Source: Saprospiraceae bacterium (GTDB lineage: Bacteria; Bacteroidota; Bacteroidia; Chitinophagales; Saprospiraceae). From it: a stretch of 64,000 nucleotides of DNA. The notes beneath the pieces are model-generated. The model was not told where the DNA came from. It was given only the letters and a program-made list of their open reading frames with translations, and searched no databases. Shown here in pieces: positions 42,635 through 52,191 of this stretch. Made by a program: the position numbers and the translations under genes. The stretch's first letter is position 1; every line of letters starts with the position of its first letter. The stretch covers positions 2,046,501 through 2,110,500 of the forward strand of contig JADJRO010000001.1 of NCBI GenBank assembly GCA_016712145.1, given 5' to 3'.

Positions 42635-43441
42635 ATGAAACTACGGATCTTTATAGTCCTTTTAATAATTTCAGCCCTCGGATTTTGGTCATTTAGGCCA
42701 GCATCAGATGCTTCTGGCTTTGCATTTAGTACGGGTGAAAAATTGGTTTATAAGATTTTCTACAACTGGAATTTCGTCTGGTTGACCGCAGGTGAGGTAA
42801 TATTTGAAATTAAAGACGAACCCGATTCCTATCACATCGAAGTAACCGGTAAAACCTATGCTTCCTATGAATGGTTTTATAAAGTGCGGGATAAATATCA
42901 CTCGTATATCGATAAAACAACCGGCCTTCCTAAATTATACATTCGGGAAATCCATCAGGGCAATTACAGACATTATGAAAAAATTGTATTTGATTATCCA
43001 AATCATAAAGCCTATAGTTCAACGGGTCGAAGCTTTAACAATACAAAAACTTCTGAGATTGATTTAGATGGCAACTATTATGATATGATTTCAAGCATGT
43101 ACTATCTGCGAAATATTGACTTAAAATCATTCCAAAATAATAAATCAACTGCTTTTAAACTCATTTTGGACAATACCAAATACGAATTAAACCTGAAATA
43201 TCAAAAAGAAGATCCTGGTTTTAAAGTTAAAGAAAGTGGTACTTACAAAACCATCCACGCTATCGGTGATGTCATTTCAGGAAATGTCTTTAATGAAGGA
43301 GTTCAAATGAATTTTTGGGTTGCCAATGACTCAAACAAAATACCGGTATTGATGGAATCTCCATTGGTAGTTGGTTCAGTTAAAGGAATATTGACCTCCT
43401 ACCAAAATCTTAAATATCCTTTTTCCGCCAAAATTAAATAA
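42635..43441 (+). CDS. DUF3108 exported protein
   Basis: 268 aa from the ATG at 42635 (MKLRIFIVLLIISALGFWSF), with a TTG at 42626 dismissed. An N-terminal signal is followed by the DUF3108 beta-rich domain (FAFSTGEKLVYKIFYNWNFV, TAGEVIFEI). The family is common in Bacteroidota, periplasmic or outer-membrane associated, of unknown function. The stop is directly followed by the TTG of the DUF4230 gene, indicating tight coupling. Confidence 0.85.
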   Translation: MKLRIFIVLLIISALGFWSFRPASDASGFAFSTGEKLVYKIFYNWNFVWLTAGEVIFEIKDEPDSYHIEVTGKTYASYEWFYKVRDKYHSYIDKTTGLPKLYIREIHQGNYRHYEKIVFDYPNHKAYSSTGRSFNNTKTSEIDLDGNYYDMISSMYYLRNIDLKSFQNNKSTAFKLILDNTKYELNLKYQKEDPGFKVKESGTYKTIHAIGDVISGNVFNEGVQMNFWVANDSNKIPVLMESPLVVGSVKGILTSYQNLKYPFSAKIK

Positions 43442-44041
43442 TTGAAATACCTGTTTTATATTTTGATTGCCTGCAGTCTCGCCGGACTCGGATTCTATTT
43501 TGGAAAAAATTATAATTCGTCCAACAACATATCCAAAACAGATCAGAGTATTTTACTGGAACGCATCAAAGATGTGTTTAAAGTAGTTTATGTAGAAGCT
43601 CAGTTTAATGAGATCATCAATCACAAAGATTATACCTGGTTTGATTTAAGTCCTTTTCGAAAAACTGCCATCATTCGGGTACAAGCTACCGTTCATGCCG
43701 GCATCGATATGGATTCATCCAGATTGGAATTGGATGAACTCCATAAAACACTTAATTTTTATTTAGATACCACTCCGGTCATCCTCAGCATCGAACATAA
43801 AATGGATTATTTCGATCTCCAACAAGGCAGTTTTAATTATTTTAAACCAGAAGAACTCAGCAGTTTAGAAGAAAACGCAACATCGTATATCCGACAAAAA
43901 GCATTGCAAAGTGATTTACTCAATCGCTGTTCGTCAAAACGAAATGAAATGATCCAACTTATGGATGATTTGGCAAAGGGTGTTGGATGGAAATTAAATT
44001 TACACCCAAACAAAAAAATAAGTGCACATCATTTGAAATAG
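43442..44041 (+). CDS. DUF4230 membrane-anchored protein
   Basis: 199 aa starting at TTG with no gap after the DUF3108 stop; no ATG is available early in the frame. One N-terminal helix (YLFYILIACSLAGLGFYFG) is followed by a DUF4230 domain (DVFKVVYVEAQFNEIINHKD, RKTAIIRVQATVHAGID). DUF4230 proteins are usually secreted or membrane-bound single-domain proteins of unknown function. Translational coupling to the DUF3108 gene suggests the two act together. Confidence 0.75.
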   Translation: MKYLFYILIACSLAGLGFYFGKNYNSSNNISKTDQSILLERIKDVFKVVYVEAQFNEIINHKDYTWFDLSPFRKTAIIRVQATVHAGIDMDSSRLELDELHKTLNFYLDTTPVILSIEHKMDYFDLQQGSFNYFKPEELSSLEENATSYIRQKALQSDLLNRCSSKRNEMIQLMDDLAKGVGWKLNLHPNKKISAHHLK

Positions 44042-44081
44042 TACACTAATTTGTTGATCTCAGCATTAATAAATCTAAATT

Positions 44082-45662
44082 ATGAGAGTAAAGTTGAATT
44101 GGGGATTAGTATTAATATTAATACATTTTTATACCAATATGGTTTACTCACAAGATCCTAACACGGATTCGGTTAGGGTATTATTTAATAAACTAAGTCA
44201 AGAGAATATTTATTTATATCAAAATGATCACATTAATGAAATCAATTTTTGGATTCAAAGTATTTATTCGATAATTGAAGTGAACAAATTTTCAAACAAT
44301 ATGGGCTTGAAAATGTGCCTTGATTCCAACATCCAATACCTAGATTATTACATTGATACAACAATAGGTGGTATGGATATTGCTAAAATCACTAAAATTG
44401 AACATACAATATATTTGAAATCATTAAATTTTAATCATTTGACTGAAGGAGAATTGGCAGATACACTGTTAAGTTGTAATGAAATATATTTACTTAAATT
44501 TCTATTTAAAACGATAAATTTTAAATATTTGGCAACTAAATTATCCAATTTAAATAATTGTGATTCCATAGAAGAATTCTTAAATTTATTCTATTATGAC
44601 AGTATCGGGAGCGGGCGTTATTTCAATTTAACTCAAAATAATTTAAATAAAGTCAGAGGTTGTAATTTGGCTTATTCAAGATATTTATTGAGACTTAAAA
44701 TGTCTAATTTAGATGAAAAAGACAGTTTACTTGAAGGTGAATACAATTGGTTTATTATTAATGATACAAGCAATGTTTATGCAAAATATATTATAAATCA
44801 AATTTATGGTGATGAGCCTGATTCACTCGAGATAAATATTAGAAATAACGATTCTTATCCTGATGACAGTACGAGAACAGCTCTGCAACAGTTGCGTGAA
44901 AATGAGGAAAAACTTCAAGACTCTTTGAATGAGATTTCACATTGGGAAAATTTATCTGAAGCCGAGAAGCATCAAATTTATGTAGCCTCTGATACCATGC
45001 TTTGGGAAGATGGCTACCCTAGTATTAGCTTGGGAGATGATGGAATGAGATTTGACAGTCTAACAAATGAAGAATTGTTTGTTTTCTTAACTTCTATTGA
45101 TGCTAAATCAATTTATGATACTATTAAGTTTGAATATCAACTAAATGGTAGCCCTGATATTATTCATTTAAGGAAAGTATTTCAATTATTAGGGGATAGA
45201 TATGTTTATGGATTATTCACCCCAAATGATGAGCAAATTGGTATCATTGATAATTACATGAACCTTTATTCAGATTTTATAGTAAGGGATTCTTCTTTTG
45301 CATTGGTATCAGAGTCAAAAAGTCAGATCATCAGATTGTGGGATATGGTTATCCAAAAACATTATCAATGGATTGATGAAGGTAACACTAATTTATTCGG
45401 ATTTGTTTCGGCCTACCTTAATCCAATTCTTAATGAAAATATAATAATTGAAATGATTAATAATGCTGATGCAGCCCAAGCTCAAGGCGACGAAGATAAG
45501 GCCTTGAGATATATTTTGGTTATTTCAAATGTTTATTATTCTGGTAGTTTTGAAGATGAAAATAAATTAAAAAGACGTCCTGGCCGTAACGAAGTTGAAA
45601 CTGAAAGATTAGCAAATCTGTATGTAATTCCAGCAATGAAAAGGTATAATTTATTAAAATAA
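44082..45662 (+). CDS. Exported protein of unknown function
   Basis: 526 aa with a signal peptide (VKLNWGLVLILIHFYTNMVYS). I do not recognise a domain. Low-complexity acidic, Asn-rich and mostly helical, with a region EEKLQDSLNEISHWENLSEAEK. AT-content is higher than in the flanking DUF3108/DUF4230 genes. No lipobox, no sorting domain. It is followed by a 120-bp AT spacer and a terminator facing the metalloprotease. May be lineage-specific. Confidence 0.5.
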   Translation: MRVKLNWGLVLILIHFYTNMVYSQDPNTDSVRVLFNKLSQENIYLYQNDHINEINFWIQSIYSIIEVNKFSNNMGLKMCLDSNIQYLDYYIDTTIGGMDIAKITKIEHTIYLKSLNFNHLTEGELADTLLSCNEIYLLKFLFKTINFKYLATKLSNLNNCDSIEEFLNLFYYDSIGSGRYFNLTQNNLNKVRGCNLAYSRYLLRLKMSNLDEKDSLLEGEYNWFIINDTSNVYAKYIINQIYGDEPDSLEINIRNNDSYPDDSTRTALQQLRENEEKLQDSLNEISHWENLSEAEKHQIYVASDTMLWEDGYPSISLGDDGMRFDSLTNEELFVFLTSIDAKSIYDTIKFEYQLNGSPDIIHLRKVFQLLGDRYVYGLFTPNDEQIGIIDNYMNLYSDFIVRDSSFALVSESKSQIIRLWDMVIQKHYQWIDEGNTNLFGFVSAYLNPILNENIIIEMINNADAAQAQGDEDKALRYILVISNVYYSGSFEDENKLKRRPGRNEVETERLANLYVIPAMKRYNLLK

Positions 45663-45782
45663 TTGAATTATAATCTCTAATAAATTTTTCAAAATAATTA
45701 TAACAGAATGGAAATCAATCAATTGAATATTGCATTTTAAAATATTACAACAAAGTATTAAAAAAAATATTCTTCAATTAAA

Positions 45783-45833
45783 AAAGGGGCAAAAAAGTAA
45801 ATTTCTTCTTGCCCCTTTGTTCCTGATAGGAAC
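45783..45833. terminator. Tandem hairpins between convergent genes
   Basis: AAAGGGGCAA and TTGCCCCTTT form a 10-bp stem (45783-45818), followed at once by GTTCCT-GAT-AGGAAC (45819-45833) and a T-rich tract. The pair should terminate the orphan gene on the plus strand and the metalloprotease on the minus strand. Confidence 0.8.
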
Positions 45834-45839
45834 GGATTT

Positions 45840-48800
45840 TTATTTCTTCAACACCACTTTTTTGGCAGCAAAGTACTTATCAGATTTTATTTCCAAAATG
45901 TAAATGCCATCGGTTAAATTTTGAATACTAATTTGTTCTGCTTTTGAATTGGCCATCGAACGATTAAGGATCACTTGCCCTTGTAAATTAATCAATCGGA
46001 GTCGAGCCGTTTTATCTAAAATTTCATTGGTTGAAATCTGCAACTGTCCTTGGGTTGGATTTGGATACACCAGCAATCCCGGATCAAGTGTTTTATCGTC
46101 TGTTGCTACGGCTCCAATTTGTATTTTAAAATAATCCGTGCCATACCAACCACCGGCTCCATCTTCAACAGTAAATAAGAAGCCATCAATTTCCATATCA
46201 GCACCTTTGTGATGATAACTTAATTTGCCATCATCAATATCTTTTTGTGTAAACCTGGAACCGTAATCCAAAGGCTGTCCATTTAATAACAAATCTCCCC
46301 GTTGCGTTTTAGCTACAATGGTATAAACCAATTGGTCAGCGGTATTATCAATGTCCTGTGATTGCAACAAATCCAAACCAATGCCTTTGGTTTCGCCTGC
46401 ATTCAAATACAAACCCAAATTATTTAAATTGAATGGATTGTTTACAATGAGATCCGAACAAATATCTAATTTGAAATTATTAAATTCTGCAAAGCCTGAT
46501 AAAAAATTATCAGTTGCCAGTTCAATCCGCCAATCTCCTTTTTTATTTTCACCAATAAATTTACTTAAGGATTCTAAAGGCTGGATCAGCTTTCCTTGAA
46601 TGGGCGGACAGCCTCCTGCCAATAAAGTAACTGAAGCATCGTCATCAAAGCTGCAATCAAAATTGCTGGTAACACCGCAATTTTTATCAAATAATTTTAC
46701 TTTAGTGCCCAAGGGGCTTACCAGAGTGAGGCTCACACTATTTATACCCACTGCAGTGGCTTCAAAATTTTTCACATTGACATCGCTGATAAATCCCGCA
46801 TCGGGTATGGTAAGCATCATGGATCCGGTTCTGTTTGATTTTAAGCTAATCACATTTCCTATATAATCCGTTTCAATACATGCTTTATTGATTGTATGAA
46901 ATGCAGCCGGTGTGGTTGGTCCACCATCACCGCAGCGGTTTACAGGAATGATTCTCCAGTAGTATAATTTGTTTTCTTCAAAGAAAAAATTTGGCTTAAA
47001 GGTCGAACCTTTAATTCCTTTTAATGTGTAAACAATTGTATTTCCAAACACAGGTGAACTTGCAATTTCCAAATTATAGGATTCTGCATTCACGCTTGGA
47101 TTCCATTTAAATTCAATAGATTGAGCCAAACCTGAAAGTCCATCAGCAGGATAAATTGTTTTTACCGCTGTGTAATCCACGCTGACCAAATCCAATTCAA
47201 TGGATTCTCTTAAGGTATCTCCATTGGGTGTGATTGCAGCAATAACCAAGGTGTTGATTCCTGATGTGACCACATTGGTAAAATCCAAATGCAATACATT
47301 TGATCCATTGACATCAAATGACGATTGATCAAAACGATAGCTTGAATTATCCGGTAATCCACTTTCAACAAAAATCTGCATGTTGCCTGAAATCTTTGCT
47401 GCACATGAGTGAACCTGGATATCTGTTTTGGTAGGAACACAAACTCGCAACGATTTGGGTGCAACACCAAATAAAAGCTTTGGAGATACCGAGCTGCGAA
47501 TTCGAATATCTTGATCAGATACATCAAAGAAAATATTTCCAACTGATTCAACCAAGATTCGTGCTCGTGAAGAACCGATTAATGAATCAGGAATTGTAAC
47601 CAATTCCTCTCCATCATTATCCGTATTTAATGCCAACGGAATTAAATTATCCGGATTGGTTCGATTAGGCATTAAATAAACATTTACATTCTTACAGTTC
47701 ACCAGCGATTTATCAGTATTGGCAACGTCCCAACGAATCTTATTACATAAATCGGTATAGAGTGTATCTAAAGTAGATTCATTTGGAAAAACAACCGCAA
47801 AAGGCCCGGCTGATTCCAACGCTTTAAATCCAATTTGTTTCCAGGCAGTACCTCCTGCCCCAGCATGATTGTCTCTTGCAGTAAACCGGAATGTAATTTG
47901 TCTGTCAACAGTTGGCAAAACTTCTGTACGCTCAAAATTTGCTTTGGTAAGAATGGTATTCCAAACAGGAACAATTCGAATGGGATTATTATTTGGGAAA
48001 ATGGATTTAAACAAAGGTCCTTCTTCGGTCAATGAGGGTTCACCCAACATCGGACCATAACCTCCTGCATCGTATTGTTCCCAGTTATAGGTCATGGCAT
48101 CGTTTTCCATATCTGTTGCTCTACCACTCAATTTAAATGGAGTTCTGATCGGAATATAGAGCCCTGAAGGAAATAGTATTTCTGGTTGAGGATAACTGTT
48201 GTTTGTTGGTGTGGTTGTTCCGCATGAACCAATTTCATTTCTTGTAAAATTGTAAATGCGTTCGACACTGTTTACGTGAAAAAAATTAGGATGTGGTCCG
48301 TTGCCTGGTTCTACATTTAAACCGGCACCACACAAGCCACTGTAAGACATAATGGTTGTACCACTTCCTGGCTCATACGAAGTGCCTGATTCATTTCCAT
48401 TGCAATTGGAGAAGGTATGCGAAGCATTGAATTGATGCCCCATTTCATGGCAAGTGATTCGTTGACTGACATATGCAATGTCGGAAGTATACCAACAGGT
48501 CACGCCACCCCCTTTGTTGTCGTTGCATACGCATCCTAAAAATGCAATGCCCCCAACATCAGTACAGCCAATGGTATAGATATGACCAATGTCATAAGCT
48601 GATCTTGGAATTTTAGCATTGATGATGCTGGTGTTGATTCCTAAAGTAGCACCACCCATCGTAGGTTGTGGGTAAGGGTCTGCATTCCCGTCTAAATAGA
48701 TCAAGCGGTCATTGGATGCAATTAAACTTAAATGGACCGCAATATCTTTTTCATAAACTGCATTGATCAATGATAAGGAAGCAACCATTTTGTCCAATGC

Positions 48801-49490
48801 CAGGGCAAGGGTTCCTCCGCCTAAATCGCCACGTCCTCCCCAATCTCCCGTGCAGGTTAAAGCCAATCGGTATGTTTTTAATTCAACCGGAGTGCCCAAA
48901 ATGCCCCCGGTTCTGGATTGTAATTTTTGTTCGACTTGTGGATCAACGGGTGCTTTCACTTCGGTGATATCCTTTGTACCACAACTCAATTGAACTGGAT
49001 CATTTAATCGCAGGTCATTGGAATAAAATACCCCATACCCATTTAAATTACTCCGGTCGTAAGCTTCGATAACTACATCGCCTTGCTCTGTGAGGATATA
49101 CGCCTGAAAACTGTAAGGAGAAATGGACATCCGCATGTAATGGCTGCCATCACTTCCTTTATAGGTTTTTATTTCTGGATATTTATCAGCAAGACCCTGC
49201 TCCATAACAGGAGATTCCTGAATGTAAAAGGTATGCAGGCTGCCATCCGGAAAAGGCAATTGAATAGGCACAGCATGAGAAGAACCTGATTCCAGAGGAA
49301 CCTGCTGAATTAGAAATTGCCGAAACGCTTCGTGGTTTAGTTCAAAAAACTGAACCCGTTCCAATTTATTCCAATCACTGCCACTCTTAAGAGCTGGTTT
49401 GGTATTGGAATGATTCCAAAATGCATTTTGAGCCTGAATAAAGCTAGCCAAGCTTAATAAGATGGTAAGGAGTAAAAATCTTGTTTTCAT
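45840..49490 (-). CDS. Secreted reprolysin-type metalloprotease, type IX secretion cargo
   Basis: 1216 aa. The signal peptide is about residues 1-20 (TRFLLLTILLSLASFIQAQ). The peptidase has the zinc motif HEMGHQFNASH (His348, Glu349, His352, His358), with a Met-turn region IMSYSGLCG. A fibronectin-type module (about 780-860), a proprotein-convertase P-like domain (about 870-1010, TIPDAGFISDVNVKNFEATAV, WRIELATDNFLSGFAEFNNF) and a cadherin/CSPG-like repeat (about 1020-1110) follow. The end LLVYPNPTQGQLQIS...GIYILEIKSDKYFAAKKVVL is a type A sorting domain. Exported and probably surface-attached. Confidence 0.92.
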   Translation of the reverse strand: MKTRFLLLTILLSLASFIQAQNAFWNHSNTKPALKSGSDWNKLERVQFFELNHEAFRQFLIQQVPLESGSSHAVPIQLPFPDGSLHTFYIQESPVMEQGLADKYPEIKTYKGSDGSHYMRMSISPYSFQAYILTEQGDVVIEAYDRSNLNGYGVFYSNDLRLNDPVQLSCGTKDITEVKAPVDPQVEQKLQSRTGGILGTPVELKTYRLALTCTGDWGGRGDLGGGTLALALDKMVASLSLINAVYEKDIAVHLSLIASNDRLIYLDGNADPYPQPTMGGATLGINTSIINAKIPRSAYDIGHIYTIGCTDVGGIAFLGCVCNDNKGGGVTCWYTSDIAYVSQRITCHEMGHQFNASHTFSNCNGNESGTSYEPGSGTTIMSYSGLCGAGLNVEPGNGPHPNFFHVNSVERIYNFTRNEIGSCGTTTPTNNSYPQPEILFPSGLYIPIRTPFKLSGRATDMENDAMTYNWEQYDAGGYGPMLGEPSLTEEGPLFKSIFPNNNPIRIVPVWNTILTKANFERTEVLPTVDRQITFRFTARDNHAGAGGTAWKQIGFKALESAGPFAVVFPNESTLDTLYTDLCNKIRWDVANTDKSLVNCKNVNVYLMPNRTNPDNLIPLALNTDNDGEELVTIPDSLIGSSRARILVESVGNIFFDVSDQDIRIRSSVSPKLLFGVAPKSLRVCVPTKTDIQVHSCAAKISGNMQIFVESGLPDNSSYRFDQSSFDVNGSNVLHLDFTNVVTSGINTLVIAAITPNGDTLRESIELDLVSVDYTAVKTIYPADGLSGLAQSIEFKWNPSVNAESYNLEIASSPVFGNTIVYTLKGIKGSTFKPNFFFEENKLYYWRIIPVNRCGDGGPTTPAAFHTINKACIETDYIGNVISLKSNRTGSMMLTIPDAGFISDVNVKNFEATAVGINSVSLTLVSPLGTKVKLFDKNCGVTSNFDCSFDDDASVTLLAGGCPPIQGKLIQPLESLSKFIGENKKGDWRIELATDNFLSGFAEFNNFKLDICSDLIVNNPFNLNNLGLYLNAGETKGIGLDLLQSQDIDNTADQLVYTIVAKTQRGDLLLNGQPLDYGSRFTQKDIDDGKLSYHHKGADMEIDGFLFTVEDGAGGWYGTDYFKIQIGAVATDDKTLDPGLLVYPNPTQGQLQISTNEILDKTARLRLINLQGQVILNRSMANSKAEQISIQNLTDGIYILEIKSDKYFAAKKVVLKK

Positions 49491-49580
49491 TGTTGAAGGA
49501 TTACCTACTGTATGGTATTATATAACGCACAAATTAGGGAAACGTTGGCGCTGATTTTCAATTTTATCCCAAAATACCGC

Positions 49581-51701
49581 CTAGTTTGTACGGATTTTTT
49601 CTAAAAATTCTGCTTCCGTTAGTATTTCTACAGTGCCCAATGCCCTGGCTTTTGTCAACTTTGAACCAGCATTCTCACCAACCACCAGGATATTGAGGTT
49701 TGAACTTACGGCCGACAAGGTCTTGGCTCCAGCTTTTTCAGCCAAATCCTGGGCTTCCTTGCGATCCATTTGGCTCAAGGTGCCCGTAAATAAGATGGTC
49801 TTACCTGCAAAAGGCGAATCCGATGAAAACTGTCTGGGTCTATCTTCGTCTGTTTGAACCATGTTTACCCCCAAAGATTCCATTTCCCGGAGCATGGTCA
49901 CATTTTTCGGATTTTCAAAAAAGCGAATGATGTTTTGACCAACTACCGGACCAACATCTTTAATGGCCATGTATTTTTCCAAAGGCCAATGTTCCAGGTC
50001 CAGCACATTGGGTAGATGTTCCGCAATCAATTTGCTAACTTTTTTTCCTAAATGATGGATACACAAACTGTGTAATAAGCGATGAATGGGATTGTGTTTC
50101 GCCTTTTCAATAGAAATCCGCAATTTTTCTGCAGACTTTTCACCCATCCCTTCCAATTGTGCAATTGCTTTGTAATCCAATTTATAAATATCATCCATCT
50201 GACTGATCCATTTCAAATCAAAAAATCGTTCGATGAGGGACTTTCCCAATCCGTCAATGTCCATTGCATCTTTAGAAACATGATGAATTAATCGCTGAAC
50301 GATTTGAGCCTCACAGAAAAAATTAGGATAACGCCAGGCGGCTTCCTCTTCTTCCCTGATTAAAGTTGTTTTACACGAAGGACATTCTTTTGGAAATTCT
50401 ATGACTTTTTCTGTTCCGTTGCGCAATTCAGGAAATGCTTTGACAATATACGGTATGACATCACCCGCTCGTTCAACAAGTACCTGATCTCCATAGCGGA
50501 TATCCCGTGCAGTAATAAAATCTTCATTGTGTAGCGAAACAGAAGAAACGGTCACTCCAGCTAATTGAACAGGTTCGATTTTTGCAACGGGAGTGATGCT
50601 GCCAATTTTTCCAACCTGAAATTCTATGGTAAGCAAACGGGATGTTGCCTGTTTAGCTTGAAATTTATGTGCTACAGCCCATCGGGGATGATGCGAAGTA
50701 GCGCCACATTGGTCTTGCAATCGAAGATCATTTACTTTTACCACGATCCCGTCAATATCATAGGCATATTGATCCCGTTTTTCAGTCCATTGATTGATAT
50801 AAGTTATCACATCCGAAATCTGATTACACACTTTACGTTCATGCAAGGAAACTTTAAAACCAAGGGTATCCAAAATTTGCATCCAATCAGAATGTTGCTT
50901 TTGATTAAACAAGACATTTTCATTGTTTGCATCTACAGCATATGCCATTTGAAAAATAAATACATCCAAACCACGATTGGCCGTTTCAGATGCGTCTTTA
51001 ACTCGTAACACGCCTGTAGCGGCATTGCGTGGATTTGCCAACAAGGCAAGTCCTTCCGTTTCTCGCGCTGCATTTATTTTCTCAAATTTTGATTTACTGA
51101 TGACTGCTTCCCCGCGCAATTCTGCTTTATAAATTCCATACTTTGAAAATGCGGCTTTTAAAGGAAGCGAACGGATGGTTCTTGCATTGTTTGTGATTTC
51201 TTCTCCTTTACTGCCATCGCCCCGGGTTGCGGCCCTGATCAAATAATCATTTTCATAAATTACGGCAATGCTACCACCATCAAATTTGGGTTCTGCAAAA
51301 TAGTCCAGAGAGGTTTCTGAATCCAGTCCACACAATTTGCGAACACGCGTATCAAAATCCTGAAGATCTTCTGCATTGTAAGAATTTTCCAATGACAACA
51401 TTGGATTTAGATGTTCTACCGATTGAAACTGATCTACCAAATCACTGGATACTCTTTGAGTCGGTGAATCCGAAGTTTGCCAATCCGGATGTTGCGTTTC
51501 TGCATATTCCAATAGTTTATAAAGCAGATCGTATTCATAATCAGATATCAACGGATTGTCTTGTACATAATACTGCCATTCATGAAAACGGATGACTGCA
51601 CGAAGGGTTTCCAATTCAGTAAAATCTGAAACGGTGTTTGTGCTTAAGAATTCTTTAGTCCGCTGAACTAATTTTTTAGTTTCTTCTGCTGTATAATGCA
51701 T
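49581..51701 (-). CDS. ligA: NAD-dependent DNA ligase LigA
   Basis: 706 aa, full length. The adenylation Lys129 is in EPKFDGGSIAV. An OB fold, zinc finger, helix-hairpin-helix region (LEGMGEKSAEKLRISIEK, IKDVGPVVGQNIIRFF) and BRCT domain (PFAGKTILFTGTLSQMDRKEA) follow. In the zinc finger Cys440, Cys443 and Cys463 are present but the third ligand is Tyr458 (RYPNFFC), a single-base change from Cys. It joins Okazaki fragments; essential in bacteria. The codon change might reduce zinc binding. Confidence 0.96.
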   Translation of the reverse strand: MHYTAEETKKLVQRTKEFLSTNTVSDFTELETLRAVIRFHEWQYYVQDNPLISDYEYDLLYKLLEYAETQHPDWQTSDSPTQRVSSDLVDQFQSVEHLNPMLSLENSYNAEDLQDFDTRVRKLCGLDSETSLDYFAEPKFDGGSIAVIYENDYLIRAATRGDGSKGEEITNNARTIRSLPLKAAFSKYGIYKAELRGEAVISKSKFEKINAARETEGLALLANPRNAATGVLRVKDASETANRGLDVFIFQMAYAVDANNENVLFNQKQHSDWMQILDTLGFKVSLHERKVCNQISDVITYINQWTEKRDQYAYDIDGIVVKVNDLRLQDQCGATSHHPRWAVAHKFQAKQATSRLLTIEFQVGKIGSITPVAKIEPVQLAGVTVSSVSLHNEDFITARDIRYGDQVLVERAGDVIPYIVKAFPELRNGTEKVIEFPKECPSCKTTLIREEEEAAWRYPNFFCEAQIVQRLIHHVSKDAMDIDGLGKSLIERFFDLKWISQMDDIYKLDYKAIAQLEGMGEKSAEKLRISIEKAKHNPIHRLLHSLCIHHLGKKVSKLIAEHLPNVLDLEHWPLEKYMAIKDVGPVVGQNIIRFFENPKNVTMLREMESLGVNMVQTDEDRPRQFSSDSPFAGKTILFTGTLSQMDRKEAQDLAEKAGAKTLSAVSSNLNILVVGENAGSKLTKARALGTVEILTEAEFLEKIRTN

Positions 51702-51717
51702 AGTTTGAATTGGGTTT

Positions 51718-51725
51718 CAAAGATA
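51718..51725 (-). promoter_or_regulatory. -7 box of ligA
   Basis: TATCTTTG on the minus strand, 17 bp before the ligA ATG at 51701, matches TAnnTTTG. The nearest TTG-equivalent is 25 bp further on, slightly too distant for an ideal -33. Confidence 0.45.
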
Positions 51726-51841
51726 GAAAGATTCCATTAATGGAAAATTGCAAAATACGCTTTTGAATTTTTGAAATTATTTTGTGTTGAACCGATATAA
51801 TTGAAAATAGTTTAATTATTTCATATTACAATTTTTTATAT

Positions 51842-51889
51842 AATCAGGGTAAACCCTTAGTTTGCTATCAGGGTTTACCCTGATTTTTC
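51842..51889 (+). repeat. Three-unit ATCAGGGT inverted repeat with a T-run
   Basis: AATCAGGGTAAACCC (51842-51856) and GGGTTTACCCTGATT (51871-51885) are a perfect 15-bp inverted pair with a 14-nt loop. A second, alternative pairing is ATCAGGGT-TT-ACCCTGAT (51867-51884). A T-run follows on the plus strand. It resembles a rho-independent terminator but sits between divergent genes. It might end an unseen RNA or bind a dimeric regulator. Confidence 0.65.
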
Positions 51890-51920
51890 ATCTGAATTGA
51901 AAATTTTAACACAAAATATT

Positions 51921-51952
51921 TGGAGTTTATCAGTTGTGTGTTATATTTTTGT
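51921..51952 (+). promoter_or_regulatory. Promoter-like pair upstream of the orphan lipoprotein
   Basis: TTG at 51921-51923, 21 bp, TATTTTTG at 51945-51952. Transcription would start near 51959, about 230 nt before the lipoprotein ATG. AT-rich sequence makes chance matches likely. Confidence 0.35.
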
Positions 51953-52191
51953 AAAACAATCATATTTAAGTTAAGACTTTAAATATTCTTAAAATAATTT
52001 CATATGAATAAAGTTGAGTTTACTCCACCTGACTTTTTATGGCTGTATTAAGCCAATAAACCTTAATCAGCCAATGTATAAAAAGTTATTTTACTCCTAA
52101 CTATATTAAAGAAATGAGTTGGAGAGAATCAGAAATTCCCTAAATCGAAATTTTCAGTATATTATTTTTTAATTTTAAAAATCACTTCCTA

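Larger units (their letters stand above)
51702..52191. other. 490-bp divergent spacer between ligA and an orphan lipoprotein gene
   Basis: Holds, in order, the ligA -7 box, a three-unit ATCAGGGT palindrome with a T-run, a second promoter-like pair, and about 240 bp of AT-rich DNA. A 15-codon frame at 52003-52050 (ATG to TAA) is too short to support. No known RNA family or gene recognised. Confidence 0.5.

Noticed and set aside
52003..52050. 15-codon peptide gene after a promoter-like pair
   Set aside because: Too short, no conservation evidence, and AT-rich sequence gives such frames by chance.
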